Assembly (NCBI RefSeq): GCF_016623615.1
Contig: NZ_JAEHFX010000002.1
Location: 248,001 to 312,000 of the forward strand
Reading direction: 5' to 3'
Length of the DNA: 64,000 nt
DNA from: Adhaeribacter terrigena
Lineage (GTDB): Bacteria; Bacteroidota; Bacteroidia; Cytophagales; Hymenobacteraceae
In this document: one piece after another, positions 50,608-58,891 of the stretch
How positions within the stretch are numbered: the stretch's first letter is position 1
Layout: every line of letters begins with the position of its first letter
The notes under the pieces: generated by a model
Databases searched by the model: none
What the model was told of the DNA's origin: nothing
The model's input: the letters and a program-made list of their open reading frames with translations, nothing else
Position numbers and translations under genes: made by a program

Positions 50608-52010
50608 AACGCAACTCAGCCACCATATTTATTGCCACGGCCTTAGCGGTTTTCCTGCTGGGAATGTTCTTCGGGTTGCTGGCGGCAGCGCAATACGTGA
50701 TGCCCGGTTTGTGGCGCGATACTTTGCCGTTTACCAAGCTGCGGCCGCTGCACGTTTCCATGGTGGTTTTCTGGTTATTGCTTGGGGCTTCGGGCTGCGT
50801 GTATTACTTTTTAGGCACCGAAAAACTGCTGAAACGCCGCACCCGCAAATGGATATTGCTGCATTATGGTCTGGTTTGTTTCGTGGCCGTTGGCAGCGCC
50901 ATCGCTTATTTTTCCGGCAACTTCGGCGGCCGCGAATACTGGGAATTTCCGCCGTATTTAGCCATTCCGCTGGTGCTGGCCTGGGTGGTTTTCCTGGGCG
51001 TTTTCTGGCGTTCGGTTTACGGAACCATGAAGCGCTGGCCGGTTTATTACTGGATGTGGCTTACCGGAATTGTTTTCTTTATTTTTTCCCTGGCCGAATC
51101 GTATTTGTGGTTGCTGCCATATTTCGGCGACGATCTGGTGCGCGACATGGCCGTGCAATGGAAAAGTTACGGCGCCATTGTCGGTTCCTGGAACCAGTTG
51201 ATTTACGGCGCGGCGTTCTTTTTAATGGCGAAGATCAGCGGCGACAACAGCTTTGCTTTTTCGCGCAAAACTTACTTTTTCTGGTTCCTGGGTTTAACGA
51301 ATCTCATGTTCAATTGGGGCCACCACATTTACGCGCTGCCGGTTTCGCCTTACATCAAACACACGGCTTATCTAATAAGCATGACTGAGTTGCTGATCTT
51401 CGGCAAAATTCTCTGGGAATGGAAGCGGAGCGTAAGCGAAATGCGGCAGTTTTTTTACCAAATGCCCTACCGTTTTTTGGCCGCTGCCGATGTCTGGATT
51501 TTCCTGAATTTAGGCGTAGCCATTTTAATGTCCATTCCGGCGCTAAACCTGCACACGCACGGCACGCACGTAACCGTCGCGCACGCCATGGGCACGACCA
51601 TCGGTATCAATTCCATGATCTTGCTAGCGCTGGCATTCTACATTTTCGGGCAGGTTTTCGGCGCGTTGTCGCCTAAAAATATGATGAAAGCGAAGGTAGG
51701 TTACTGGCTGAGCAACGGCAGTCTGCTGGTTTTCTGGCTGGCATTAATGGGCGCCGGTTTAACCAATGCCTGGTACCAATGGTACGAACCGGAAATGCCA
51801 CACGCCCTTTTAATGCAGAAACTGGTGCCGTTTTTTGCGGTATTCATCTTCGCCGGAATTTTCCTTTTCATCGGTTTTGCCCTGATTGTTTTTCCGCTAT
51901 TGCAGCAATTCTTTTCCGGTAAGAAAGCGGATACCGAAACCAAAAATATTCCTCCTTTCGAAATACTCGAACCTTCTAAAAAGCAAGCATATGCAAACGA
52001 ATACGCTTAA
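50604..52010 (+). CDS. norB: Nitric oxide reductase subunit B (cNor catalytic subunit)
   Basis: A 468-aa heme-copper protein with about 12 helices: RPLHVSMVVFWLLLGASGCVYY, EYWEFPPYL with Glu of the non-heme iron region, NWGHHIYALP, HTHGTHVTVAHAMGTT and further His ligands. It reduces NO at the heme b3/FeB site; partner NorC is upstream with an ATGA overlap. One cytoplasmic loop (residues about 282-291, FFYQMPYRF) is encoded by a 29-bp element in reverse. Confidence 0.95.
   Translation: MKRNSATIFIATALAVFLLGMFFGLLAAAQYVMPGLWRDTLPFTKLRPLHVSMVVFWLLLGASGCVYYFLGTEKLLKRRTRKWILLHYGLVCFVAVGSAIAYFSGNFGGREYWEFPPYLAIPLVLAWVVFLGVFWRSVYGTMKRWPVYYWMWLTGIVFFIFSLAESYLWLLPYFGDDLVRDMAVQWKSYGAIVGSWNQLIYGAAFFLMAKISGDNSFAFSRKTYFFWFLGLTNLMFNWGHHIYALPVSPYIKHTAYLISMTELLIFGKILWEWKRSVSEMRQFFYQMPYRFLAAADVWIFLNLGVAILMSIPALNLHTHGTHVTVAHAMGTTIGINSMILLALAFYIFGQVFGALSPKNMMKAKVGYWLSNGSLLVFWLALMGAGLTNAWYQWYEPEMPHALLMQKLVPFFAVFIFAGIFLFIGFALIVFPLLQQFFSGKKADTETKNIPPFEILEPSKKQAYANEYA
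51448..51476 (-). repeat. 29-bp element in an inter-helix loop of norB
   Basis: On the minus strand AAAACGGTAGGGCATT, seven bases, AAAACT; the T tract is degenerate. Confidence 0.7.
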
Positions 52011-53190
52011 CCATAACAGTACCACCCAGCCCGATTTTAATAACCTAACCAACGCCTTCGCGCACAAATCCGACCACGAATTGCGCCTGGCATATTGGCT
52101 TTTTCGGGTGGTAAATAATCCGGCCCTCATGAAGCTTTCCACCACGGCGGCTAAATGGTCGCTGGCTATGGGTTTGCCCGTTAAAAGCTTGCTGAAAGGC
52201 ACCATTTACCGGCATTTCTGCGGCGGCGAAACCGTGAACGATGCCCTGCCCGTGATCGATAAACTGCATAATTACCAGGTAAGCACCGTGCTCGATTACG
52301 CCGCCGAAGCCGAAGTAACCGAAGCCGGTTTTGAGCACGTGAAAAACCAGATCCTGAATAACATTTCACTGGCTAAAAACACCCCCGGCATTGGCTACAT
52401 CAGCGTTAAAATGACCGGCTTGGGAAGTCCGGAAATTTTCGAAAAAGTAACCGCTGGAAAGAAACTGAACGAAGCCGAAGATTTCTCCTTAGAGAAAACC
52501 TTTTACCGCCTGCACGAGATTTGTAAACGCGCTTCCGAAGCTGGCATCAGCGTGTACATCGATGCCGAAGAAAGCTGGATCCAGAAACCGATCGACGACA
52601 TGGCTGAGAAAATGATGCGCATGTACAACCAGGAACGCACCGTGGTTTACAATACCCTGCAAATGTACCGCACCGACCGCTTAGCTTACCTCAAAGATTT
52701 CATTCACCGCATGGAAGACCGCCCGGGGTTGCTCGGCATTAAACTGGTGCGCGGCGCCTACTGGGAAAAAGAACGCGAACGCGCAGCGCAAAAAGGCCAA
52801 CCTTCACCGGTTTTCGATACGAAAGAAGGCACCGATAAAAGCTTCGACGATGCCATTCTGCTTTGCCTGCGCCACCTGCCGAAAGTACACCTTTGCATTG
52901 CCACGCACAACCAGAAAAGCACCGAACTTTTAGTAAGCGAAATAACCAAAAGCAACATCCGCTTCCACCACAAAGTGCTCCATTTTTCGCAGCTCTATGG
53001 CATGAGCGATAACCTGACTTTCGCGTTAGCCAAAGCTGGTTTTTCTGCCTCCAAATATTTGCCTTATGGCGAAGTTAAAAAAGCCATGCCTTACCTTATG
53101 CGCCGCGCCGAAGAAAACACCGCCATCGCCGGACAAATGAGCCGCGAACTGAACCTGCTGGAAGCCGAAATGAAACGCCGGAATCTGTAA
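51991..53190 (+). CDS. Proline dehydrogenase
   Basis: A 399-aa FAD enzyme of the PutA/ProDH family: GIGYISVKMTGLGSPEIF, VYIDAEESWIQ, TVVYNTLQMYRTDRL, GIKLVRGAYWEKER and YLPYGEVKKAMPYLMRRAEEN. It oxidises proline to pyrroline-5-carboxylate, feeding electrons to the quinone pool. Start ATG 51991 gives a 20-bp overlap with norB; a longer frame to 51886 is rejected. Co-transcription with norCB is likely, which is unusual. Confidence 0.93.
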   Translation: MQTNTLNHNSTTQPDFNNLTNAFAHKSDHELRLAYWLFRVVNNPALMKLSTTAAKWSLAMGLPVKSLLKGTIYRHFCGGETVNDALPVIDKLHNYQVSTVLDYAAEAEVTEAGFEHVKNQILNNISLAKNTPGIGYISVKMTGLGSPEIFEKVTAGKKLNEAEDFSLEKTFYRLHEICKRASEAGISVYIDAEESWIQKPIDDMAEKMMRMYNQERTVVYNTLQMYRTDRLAYLKDFIHRMEDRPGLLGIKLVRGAYWEKERERAAQKGQPSPVFDTKEGTDKSFDDAILLCLRHLPKVHLCIATHNQKSTELLVSEITKSNIRFHHKVLHFSQLYGMSDNLTFALAKAGFSASKYLPYGEVKKAMPYLMRRAEENTAIAGQMSRELNLLEAEMKRRNL

Positions 53191-53217
53191 AACGCTAGGG
53201 TTTTGAGCCTGAAAAGT
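53189..53217 (+). repeat. 29-bp element on the proline dehydrogenase stop
   Basis: AAAACGCTAGGGTTTT, seven bases, AAAAGT; the TAA stop provides its first two bases. Confidence 0.9.
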
Positions 53218-53244
53218 CAGAGTTAGTTAAATCCAATTTATTAC

Positions 53245-53360
53245 GTCATTCCGAGCAACGTCGAGGAAACTTATACATACTTCTATGGAATTCGGCTAAG
53301 AAATGAATTTCTTACCAATTAGTTCGGTACGCGATCGATCCCTCGCAGGCTCGGGATGAC
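53245..53360. repeat. GTCATTCCGAGC ... GCTCGGGATGAC inverted-repeat element
   Basis: GTCATTCCGAGC (53245-53256) pairs with GCTCGGGATGAC (53349-53360), one mismatch; the inner part has GAGGAAACTTATAC and CCCTCGCAGG. It is related to 36775-36878. A degenerate 29-bp element follows at 53368-53396. Confidence 0.75.
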
Positions 53361-53450
53361 AAAACAAAAAACGGTACTTAAACCGCAATAAAAAGTAACC
53401 AAATATTAGTCCGGCTGATAACCTATAAAACAGCCAAAAATTAAAACATT

Positions 53451-55262
53451 ATGATGCAGCAACCAAATCTTCACGCGTTTCACATCCCGGTTATGGGCCT
53501 TGCTTTTTCCATCGATTCACCCCTTAAAGTGGGGCCATTCGGCATCAGTTCCGTGGTTTCCCTTTCCGACGATACCCTGATCGAACAAATGCGCGAACAT
53601 TACAGCCGGAAATACCACGAGCCGTTTGAAGCCATCACGCCCGATCAGCCTGATTACCGCGCCCGTCGGATAAACGCTTACCTCAATTTGCTGCATAAAT
53701 ACGTGCAGATTTTAACCGGCAAGATCCGCGAAGAAGCCTTCGATGCCAGTTCCCGCATCAGCAAATATTTCAGGATGCTGCCCAACAGTTCCCCGCTGAA
53801 AAAGCTGTATAACCAGATGCTGCAAACCGAAGACGAAACCCAAAAGACAGTGTTGCAAAACCAGCTTCGCGAAGCAGTACAACCCGGCGCCGTAGATGTT
53901 AATATCATGACGAAGCTGGACAAAACAAACTACAAAAAAGACGGTACGCCGCTTCCTTTCGAGTTCTCCGATGCGCTGGCTGGCCTGCGCGGCTTTGCAA
54001 CTTCGGAAGGCGTTTCTTCGGTAGTTTATTCGGCGGGCATGAACATGCGTTTGTACGGCTACATGGAGCAGTTTCCGGAAGCGTTTCAATACGGTAAAAA
54101 CGGTTTCAAAAAGAAGATCATCATCAAAGTAAGCGATTACCGTTCGGCGGCCGTACAGGGCAAGATCATGGCTAAAAAAGGCCTCTGGGTTTCCGAATTC
54201 CGGATCGAATCTGGTTTGAACTGCGGCGGCCACGCGTTTGCTACCGACGGCTTTTTACTCGGACCAATTCTGGAGGAATTCCGCCTGAACCGTGAAGTGT
54301 TGCGCCAAGAACTTTTCGGCTTTTACAAAGCAGCCTGTGAAGCCAAAAGCTGGAACGTTCCTGCCGAAACACCGGAAACCCGGTTAACTGTGCAGGGCGG
54401 CATTGGCACGGCCGAAGAACAGAACTTTTTGCTCGATCATTACGGCGCCGATGCCACCGGCTGGGGAACGCCATTCTTACTCGTTCCAGAAGCGACCACG
54501 GTAGATGAAAATACCCTGCAAAAACTGGTAGATGCCCGCGAAGAAGACCTGTATTTAAGCCCGATCTCACCGCTTGGTGTGCCGTTCAATTCTTTGCGCA
54601 ATACAACATCCGAAGAACTGAAATTAAGCCGCATTGCCAAAGGAAAACCGGGCAGCCCCTGCGTAAAAAAACACCTCGTTTCCAATACCGAATTTACTGA
54701 CCAGCCCATTTGCACGGCTTCACGCAAGTACCAGGTGCGCAAACTGGAAGAACTAAAAGAAGCCAATTTAGCGCCGGAAGTTTACCAGAAAGAAGTGGAA
54801 AGCGTGCTGGCCAAAGAATGTTTGTGCGAAGGGCTTGCGCATACCGCTTTGGTGGTAAACGACATCAAGACCAAAAACCGCAACGCCGTAGCCATTTGTC
54901 CGGGACCGAACCTGGCTTATTTTTCCGGTGTGTATTCGCTGGAAGAAATGGTGGATCATATTTACGGCCGCCACGATATTCTGAACGATGCGTACCGTCC
55001 GCACATGTTTGTGAACGAGCTGAAAATGTATGTTACGTATTGGCTGAAATTGAAAAAAGCCCAGTTTGATAACCCTACCGACAAACAGGAGAAATACCTG
55101 CGCACTTTCCGCGAAAACCTGTTGCAGGGCATTGCTTATTACCGCCAGTTGTTGCCAACCTTGTTCCCGGAAAATACCAATGGTTATTTCCTGATGGAAG
55201 AAGAATTGTTCGAAGCGGCGGATGCCTTGCTGATCGATGAAAATGCTTTTGCCGGCGCTTAG
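53451..55262 (+). CDS. Conserved protein of unknown function, possible FMN-binding TIM barrel
   Basis: A 603-aa soluble protein with no signal peptide. MGLAFSIDSPLKVGPFGISSVVSL, SEFRIESGLNCGGHAFATDG and VQGGIGTAEEQNFLLDHYG recall FMN-dependent TIM-barrel enzymes such as nitronate monooxygenase or the glutamate-synthase centre, but this is only a resemblance. A Cys-rich region (GKPGSPCVKKHL, QPICTASRKYQ, KECLCEGLAHTAL) could bind an Fe-S cluster. It is co-oriented with norCB, proline dehydrogenase and queD (nine bases before it). Not assigned. Confidence 0.7.
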   Translation: MMQQPNLHAFHIPVMGLAFSIDSPLKVGPFGISSVVSLSDDTLIEQMREHYSRKYHEPFEAITPDQPDYRARRINAYLNLLHKYVQILTGKIREEAFDASSRISKYFRMLPNSSPLKKLYNQMLQTEDETQKTVLQNQLREAVQPGAVDVNIMTKLDKTNYKKDGTPLPFEFSDALAGLRGFATSEGVSSVVYSAGMNMRLYGYMEQFPEAFQYGKNGFKKKIIIKVSDYRSAAVQGKIMAKKGLWVSEFRIESGLNCGGHAFATDGFLLGPILEEFRLNREVLRQELFGFYKAACEAKSWNVPAETPETRLTVQGGIGTAEEQNFLLDHYGADATGWGTPFLLVPEATTVDENTLQKLVDAREEDLYLSPISPLGVPFNSLRNTTSEELKLSRIAKGKPGSPCVKKHLVSNTEFTDQPICTASRKYQVRKLEELKEANLAPEVYQKEVESVLAKECLCEGLAHTALVVNDIKTKNRNAVAICPGPNLAYFSGVYSLEEMVDHIYGRHDILNDAYRPHMFVNELKMYVTYWLKLKKAQFDNPTDKQEKYLRTFRENLLQGIAYYRQLLPTLFPENTNGYFLMEEELFEAADALLIDENAFAGA

Positions 55263-55270
55263 TTTTTGAA

Positions 55271-55765
55271 ATGGACAAGATACGATTAAGCCGCAAATTT
55301 ACCTTCGAAACCGCGCACGCGTTGCTAGGTTACGACGGTGCGTGCCGGCACATTCACGGGCATTCTTACAAGCTGGTGGTAACGATCATCGGTGAGCCGT
55401 TGCTGGATGATCTTCACCCCAAAAACGGCATGGTAATGGATTTCGGCGACCTGAAAAAAACGGTAGAACTTGCCGTGATAAAACCCTTCGATCATGCTCT
55501 GTTGCTTAATGAAAAAGCTCCGGAACCATTGGTGGAACAACTGGAAAAGAACAACGAAAAACTGGTTTTGCTGCCGTATCAACCCAGCTGCGAAAACATG
55601 TTACTCGACATAAAAGACCGGCTGCAAAACCTGCTGCCGGATAATATAGAATTGCACAGTTTAAAGCTTTCCGAAACTGAAAATTCGTTTGCCGAATGGT
55701 TTGATGCCGATAATGTTGGTGCCGGAATTTTTGCAGTAGGAGTGGCCGAAGCAATGCTAACTTGA
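55271..55765 (+). CDS. queD: 6-carboxytetrahydropterin synthase (QueD/PTPS family)
   Basis: A 164-aa PTPS-family enzyme: FETAHALLGYDGACRHIHGHSYKL supplies the zinc His ligands and the catalytic Cys, then MVMDFGDLKK, FDHALLLNE and PSCENMLLDI. QueD makes 6-carboxytetrahydropterin in queuosine/7-deazaguanine synthesis. No other que gene is visible, so a related pterin role cannot be excluded. Confidence 0.88.
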   Translation: MDKIRLSRKFTFETAHALLGYDGACRHIHGHSYKLVVTIIGEPLLDDLHPKNGMVMDFGDLKKTVELAVIKPFDHALLLNEKAPEPLVEQLEKNNEKLVLLPYQPSCENMLLDIKDRLQNLLPDNIELHSLKLSETENSFAEWFDADNVGAGIFAVGVAEAMLT

Positions 55766-55800
55766 TGAATTCTAAAATGGGTTAAAGGAAGCGGAGTAGC

Positions 55801-55829
55801 AGTTTTTTGCCTAAAAAGGATATCGTTTT
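55801..55829 (-). repeat. 29-bp element (reverse)
   Basis: On the minus strand AAAACGATATCCTTTT, seven bases, AAAACT; between queD and the propeller lipoprotein gene. Confidence 0.85.
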
Positions 55830-55945
55830 CGCCTAAACTTCAGGGCTTTAAAAAGCTTTTTAAGTGGCCGGAAAATTATTGTATAGAAACGTGGTTATCT
55901 GAATTTGTCAAATTTCGGTAGCCCCGCTTTTTGGTTTCTAACTTA

Positions 55946-57049
55946 ATGGTAAAGATCATGCGAACTAATCTTACTCCCATTCAAAAAATGATAATTCTAT
56001 TTGGGCTGCTGCTCATGGGGCTGAACCTGAATTCCTGTAAAGATAAAGATCCCGAAGAAATTCCGAAGCCGATCCCGAGTTCTGAAACCGGTAAGATTTA
56101 TGTTGCCAACGAACACGCGGGCACCATTTCGGTGATAGATGCGGCTTCGAACAAAGTGGTGAAAACCATCAACATTAACGAAGGAAGTTCCAATGATCTG
56201 ATGGCGCATAACGTGCAGGTGGCACCCAACGGAAAAACTGTTTGGGTAACCGGCGTACCCATGGATCATACTACCGACGAAAAAATGGTAGTAATTAACG
56301 CAGAAGCCGACACGGTTTTGCGCAGGATTACGATGCCGGTGCATTTACACATGGCTCACGTGGTGCTGGATTCCGATTCGAGGTTTGCCTATGTAACCGC
56401 CACCGATGCGGGCCTGGTGCTTCAGATCAGCACCGAAACATTTTTTACTACAAATGTTTACACGCTGCCAGCCACGCACCAGCCACACGGGCTCCGGTAT
56501 TTTAACGGCAAACTTTACGCCGCAAACATGGAAGGCAAAACCATTTCGGAAATTGATGCGGCAAACGGTCAGGTAACGGAAATTCCGGTAGGAGGAATGG
56601 CCGTGCAAACCGCGGTTTCGCCGGATGGAAAATATGTTTTTGCCTCGCTGTTCGATACCAAAGAAATAGTGCGCTACAACCTGCAAACCAAAACTTTAGA
56701 CCGGATCCCATTACCCGCCACTGCGCAAGGGCCGATCCAGCTTTACCCAACGCCCGAAAGTAATAAGCTCTTTGTTTGCGATCAGGGCGTTTTACTGAAC
56801 CGACCTGCATCAAATAAGGTTTTCGTGATCGATATTGAAAATGGAGCTGTTACGAATACGATTACGGTAGGCAATGCGGTGCACGGCGTGGTGGTTAGCA
56901 AAAGTGGCAAAACGGCTTATTCTACCAACACCAACGATGGTTCCGTTTCCGTAATAGATGTAGCTTCAGAGAAAGTTACTGCCACCATTCCGGTAGGAAT
57001 TACGCCAAACGGCATTAGTTTTTGGTCAGAAACTGGCGGGATGCCATAG
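55946..57049 (+). CDS. YVTN-type beta-propeller lipoprotein
   Basis: A 367-aa lipoprotein (lipobox LNSC after LFGLLLMGLNLN) followed by seven-bladed-propeller repeats (TGKIYVANEHAGTISVIDA, DGKYVFASLFDTKEIVRY, GKTAYSTNTNDGSVSVID). Such proteins near denitrification genes include NirF-like and nitrite/N2O-linked surface propellers; no heme or active site is identified. Start ATG 55946 (a TTG at 55931 and an ATG at 55958 are alternatives). Confidence 0.78.
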   Translation: MVKIMRTNLTPIQKMIILFGLLLMGLNLNSCKDKDPEEIPKPIPSSETGKIYVANEHAGTISVIDAASNKVVKTININEGSSNDLMAHNVQVAPNGKTVWVTGVPMDHTTDEKMVVINAEADTVLRRITMPVHLHMAHVVLDSDSRFAYVTATDAGLVLQISTETFFTTNVYTLPATHQPHGLRYFNGKLYAANMEGKTISEIDAANGQVTEIPVGGMAVQTAVSPDGKYVFASLFDTKEIVRYNLQTKTLDRIPLPATAQGPIQLYPTPESNKLFVCDQGVLLNRPASNKVFVIDIENGAVTNTITVGNAVHGVVVSKSGKTAYSTNTNDGSVSVIDVASEKVTATIPVGITPNGISFWSETGGMP

Positions 57050-57330
57050 CTAAAATAAACCTGGCTTTCTGAATCGCATCAATGGCTTTTTCCGCCTGAA
57101 TCCCCAGCGTTTTAAGACATCAAATTCATTCCGCAAGTTTAGGCACAGCCATAACTTGTGGGATTTTTATTTAGTCTGTTTTTAAAGTCGGAAGCATCCG
57201 ATTCGGTATATCTGATTTTTCATAGCAGACAGGTTGTTTGCCTTGCAGGCAAGTTGCCAACATGCCAAAGAAATTCCCTCACGTTACGGCTGTCCCTAAA
57301 CTTGTGGGTTGGATTAAAGAATGGATAATT
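57050..57330. repeat. Intergenic gap with inverted repeat and weak 29-bp element
   Basis: GCAAGTTTAGGCACAGCC (from about 57132) pairs, one mismatch, with GGCTGTCCCTAAACTTG near 57287-57303. A degenerate 29-bp element stands at 57085-57113 in reverse (ends GAATCCCCAGCGTTTT). No gene is supported. Confidence 0.6.
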
Positions 57331-57372
57331 AAAAAAGGTAGCCCAGGGTTTAAACCCTGGGCTACCTTTTTT
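57331..57372. terminator. 42-nt perfect palindrome terminator, family member 2
   Basis: AAAAAAGGTAGCCCAGGGTT followed by T and its exact reverse complement: 21 bp each side, no loop bases. It ends the propeller lipoprotein gene and nosY (convergent). Same family as 47279-47320. Confidence 0.92.
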
Positions 57373-57407
57373 AAAAAGCTCCCTCCCTGAATTAGGCTTG
57401 GGTGGGG

Positions 57408-58175
57408 TTACAGATCCTTCTTCACAAACTTCCGCTGCGCAAAGAATAACGGCACCATTACCCAGATCACCATCAGCCCAAAAGCCAGCGCAATGCCAAC
57501 CCAGTTGCCGAAAAAGCTTTTGTACAAGGCGCCGGTATAACCCATTAAAGCGGAAACATCGATGTTTAGCAGTACCAGCACGCGGCCCAAATCAATTGGA
57601 TTCAGCGATAGTAGCAGCAACGTTGCATTGTCCAGCGGGTAATCGGCGAAGTAGAAAAGGATAAACATCACAATGCCATCGTATAGCAAACTGAAGTAGA
57701 ACCAGAGCATGAGCGCAATCCCAATTCCTTTGGCTTTGTCGCGGGTTAACACGGAAGCTAAAAAGGCTAACGATGTAAAAATAAAGCTTAGAAAAACGCC
57801 CGAAGTTACCAGGTAAATAGAAGTAGGACCGGGGTTGAAAAGCATGGCCGGAACGCCAACGCCCACTACAAATGCCATGGCCAAAGAAAGCGCCACGCCC
57901 AGGTATTCGCTTAGGAAAATTTTGCGCCGGTTTATGGGTTGCGAAACCAGCAATTCAATAAATTCGGTGGAGTTGTAAAAGTGGATCGTGCCGAAAATAA
58001 TGCTGATGAGCGGCACAATTAAGAGCACCACGTTCAGCAAACTTAAAACGGCTTTGGTCGGGTCGCTTTCCAGGTTGAACAACCCGAACGACATGAGAAA
58101 TAAAAAGGCGGTGTACCCGATAATGGTGCGGCTGCGCAGGATATCGTAAAGTACGTATTTGATGATCTTGTTCAT
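57408..58175 (-). CDS. nosY: Nos ABC transporter permease NosY
   Basis: A 255-aa permease with six membrane helices (FLFLMSFGLFNL, VVLLIVPLISIIFGTI, VGVGVPAMLF and more), of the ABC-2 type that pairs with NosF. It has FYNSTEFIELLVSQPINRRKIFL in the first cytoplasmic loop. With NosD and NosF it supports assembly of the CuZ site of NosZ. Fourteen bases separate it from nosF. Confidence 0.9.
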   Translation of the reverse strand: MNKIIKYVLYDILRSRTIIGYTAFLFLMSFGLFNLESDPTKAVLSLLNVVLLIVPLISIIFGTIHFYNSTEFIELLVSQPINRRKIFLSEYLGVALSLAMAFVVGVGVPAMLFNPGPTSIYLVTSGVFLSFIFTSLAFLASVLTRDKAKGIGIALMLWFYFSLLYDGIVMFILFYFADYPLDNATLLLLSLNPIDLGRVLVLLNIDVSALMGYTGALYKSFFGNWVGIALAFGLMVIWVMVPLFFAQRKFVKKDL

Positions 58176-58189
58176 GATTTTGCGGCTTT

Positions 58190-58891
58190 TTAAACAGCCA
58201 TCATTTTTGCAATTGCTTTTCCCAACCGGGCTTCCTGGGTAATTTCCTTAATGGATTCAATGCTCTGGTAGAACCTGAAATTACCGTCCACGAGGCAGAA
58301 AATATCGTCGGCTACTTCGTCTATTTCGCTCATAATGTGGGAGGAGATCAGGATCAGTTTGCCTTTGTTTTTTTCTTTCAGAATTTTCGTTTTCAGGATC
58401 TCGGAACTGAGCGGGTCGAGGCCGGCTGTGGGTTCATCCAGCACCAGAATTTCGGTGTTGAAAAGGCAGGCCAACGCGGCGCTTACTTTCTGTTTGTTTC
58501 CCCCGGAAAGCGAGCCCAGGCTTTTTTGGAACATGGCCGGAATGTTGTATTGCCCGATCAATTCTTCGTCTAAAACTTTGTTGCTTTTCCGGATGTCGCG
58601 CATCATTTTGAAGAGCTGCTCCACTTTCATGTTTTCCGGGAAACGGCTGATCTGCGGCATGTAACCAATTTTGCTGCGGTATTCCCACTGCTTTATAACC
58701 GGCGCACCATCTACCATAATGCGGCCGCTGTCGGGCAAAACCATGCCCAGCAAACACTTGATCATAGTCGTTTTGCCGGAACCGTTCGGACCGATAATAG
58801 AAACAACCTGGCCGGCGTTAAACTGAGCCGAAATATTATTCAGCACCTGTAATTTGCCGTAGCTTTTACTCAGATTTTCAAGCGTGATCAT
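58190..58891 (-). CDS. nosF: Nos ABC transporter ATPase NosF
   Basis: A 233-aa ATPase: Walker A GPNGSGKTTMIK, Q-loop YMPQISRFPENMKVEQ, signature LSGGNKQKVSAALA, Walker B ILVLDEPTAGLDP, H-loop ISSHIMSEI. Its 5' end overlaps nosD by 14 bp. The transporter is needed for CuZ maturation in known systems. Confidence 0.93.
   Translation of the reverse strand: MITLENLSKSYGKLQVLNNISAQFNAGQVVSIIGPNGSGKTTMIKCLLGMVLPDSGRIMVDGAPVIKQWEYRSKIGYMPQISRFPENMKVEQLFKMMRDIRKSNKVLDEELIGQYNIPAMFQKSLGSLSGGNKQKVSAALACLFNTEILVLDEPTAGLDPLSSEILKTKILKEKNKGKLILISSHIMSEIDEVADDIFCLVDGNFRFYQSIESIKEITQEARLGKAIAKMMAV

Noticed and set aside
55446-55474. AAAACGGTAGAACTTG in queD as an element copy
   Set aside because: T tract missing and the 3' end reads AAAACC; fits ordinary coding sequence.
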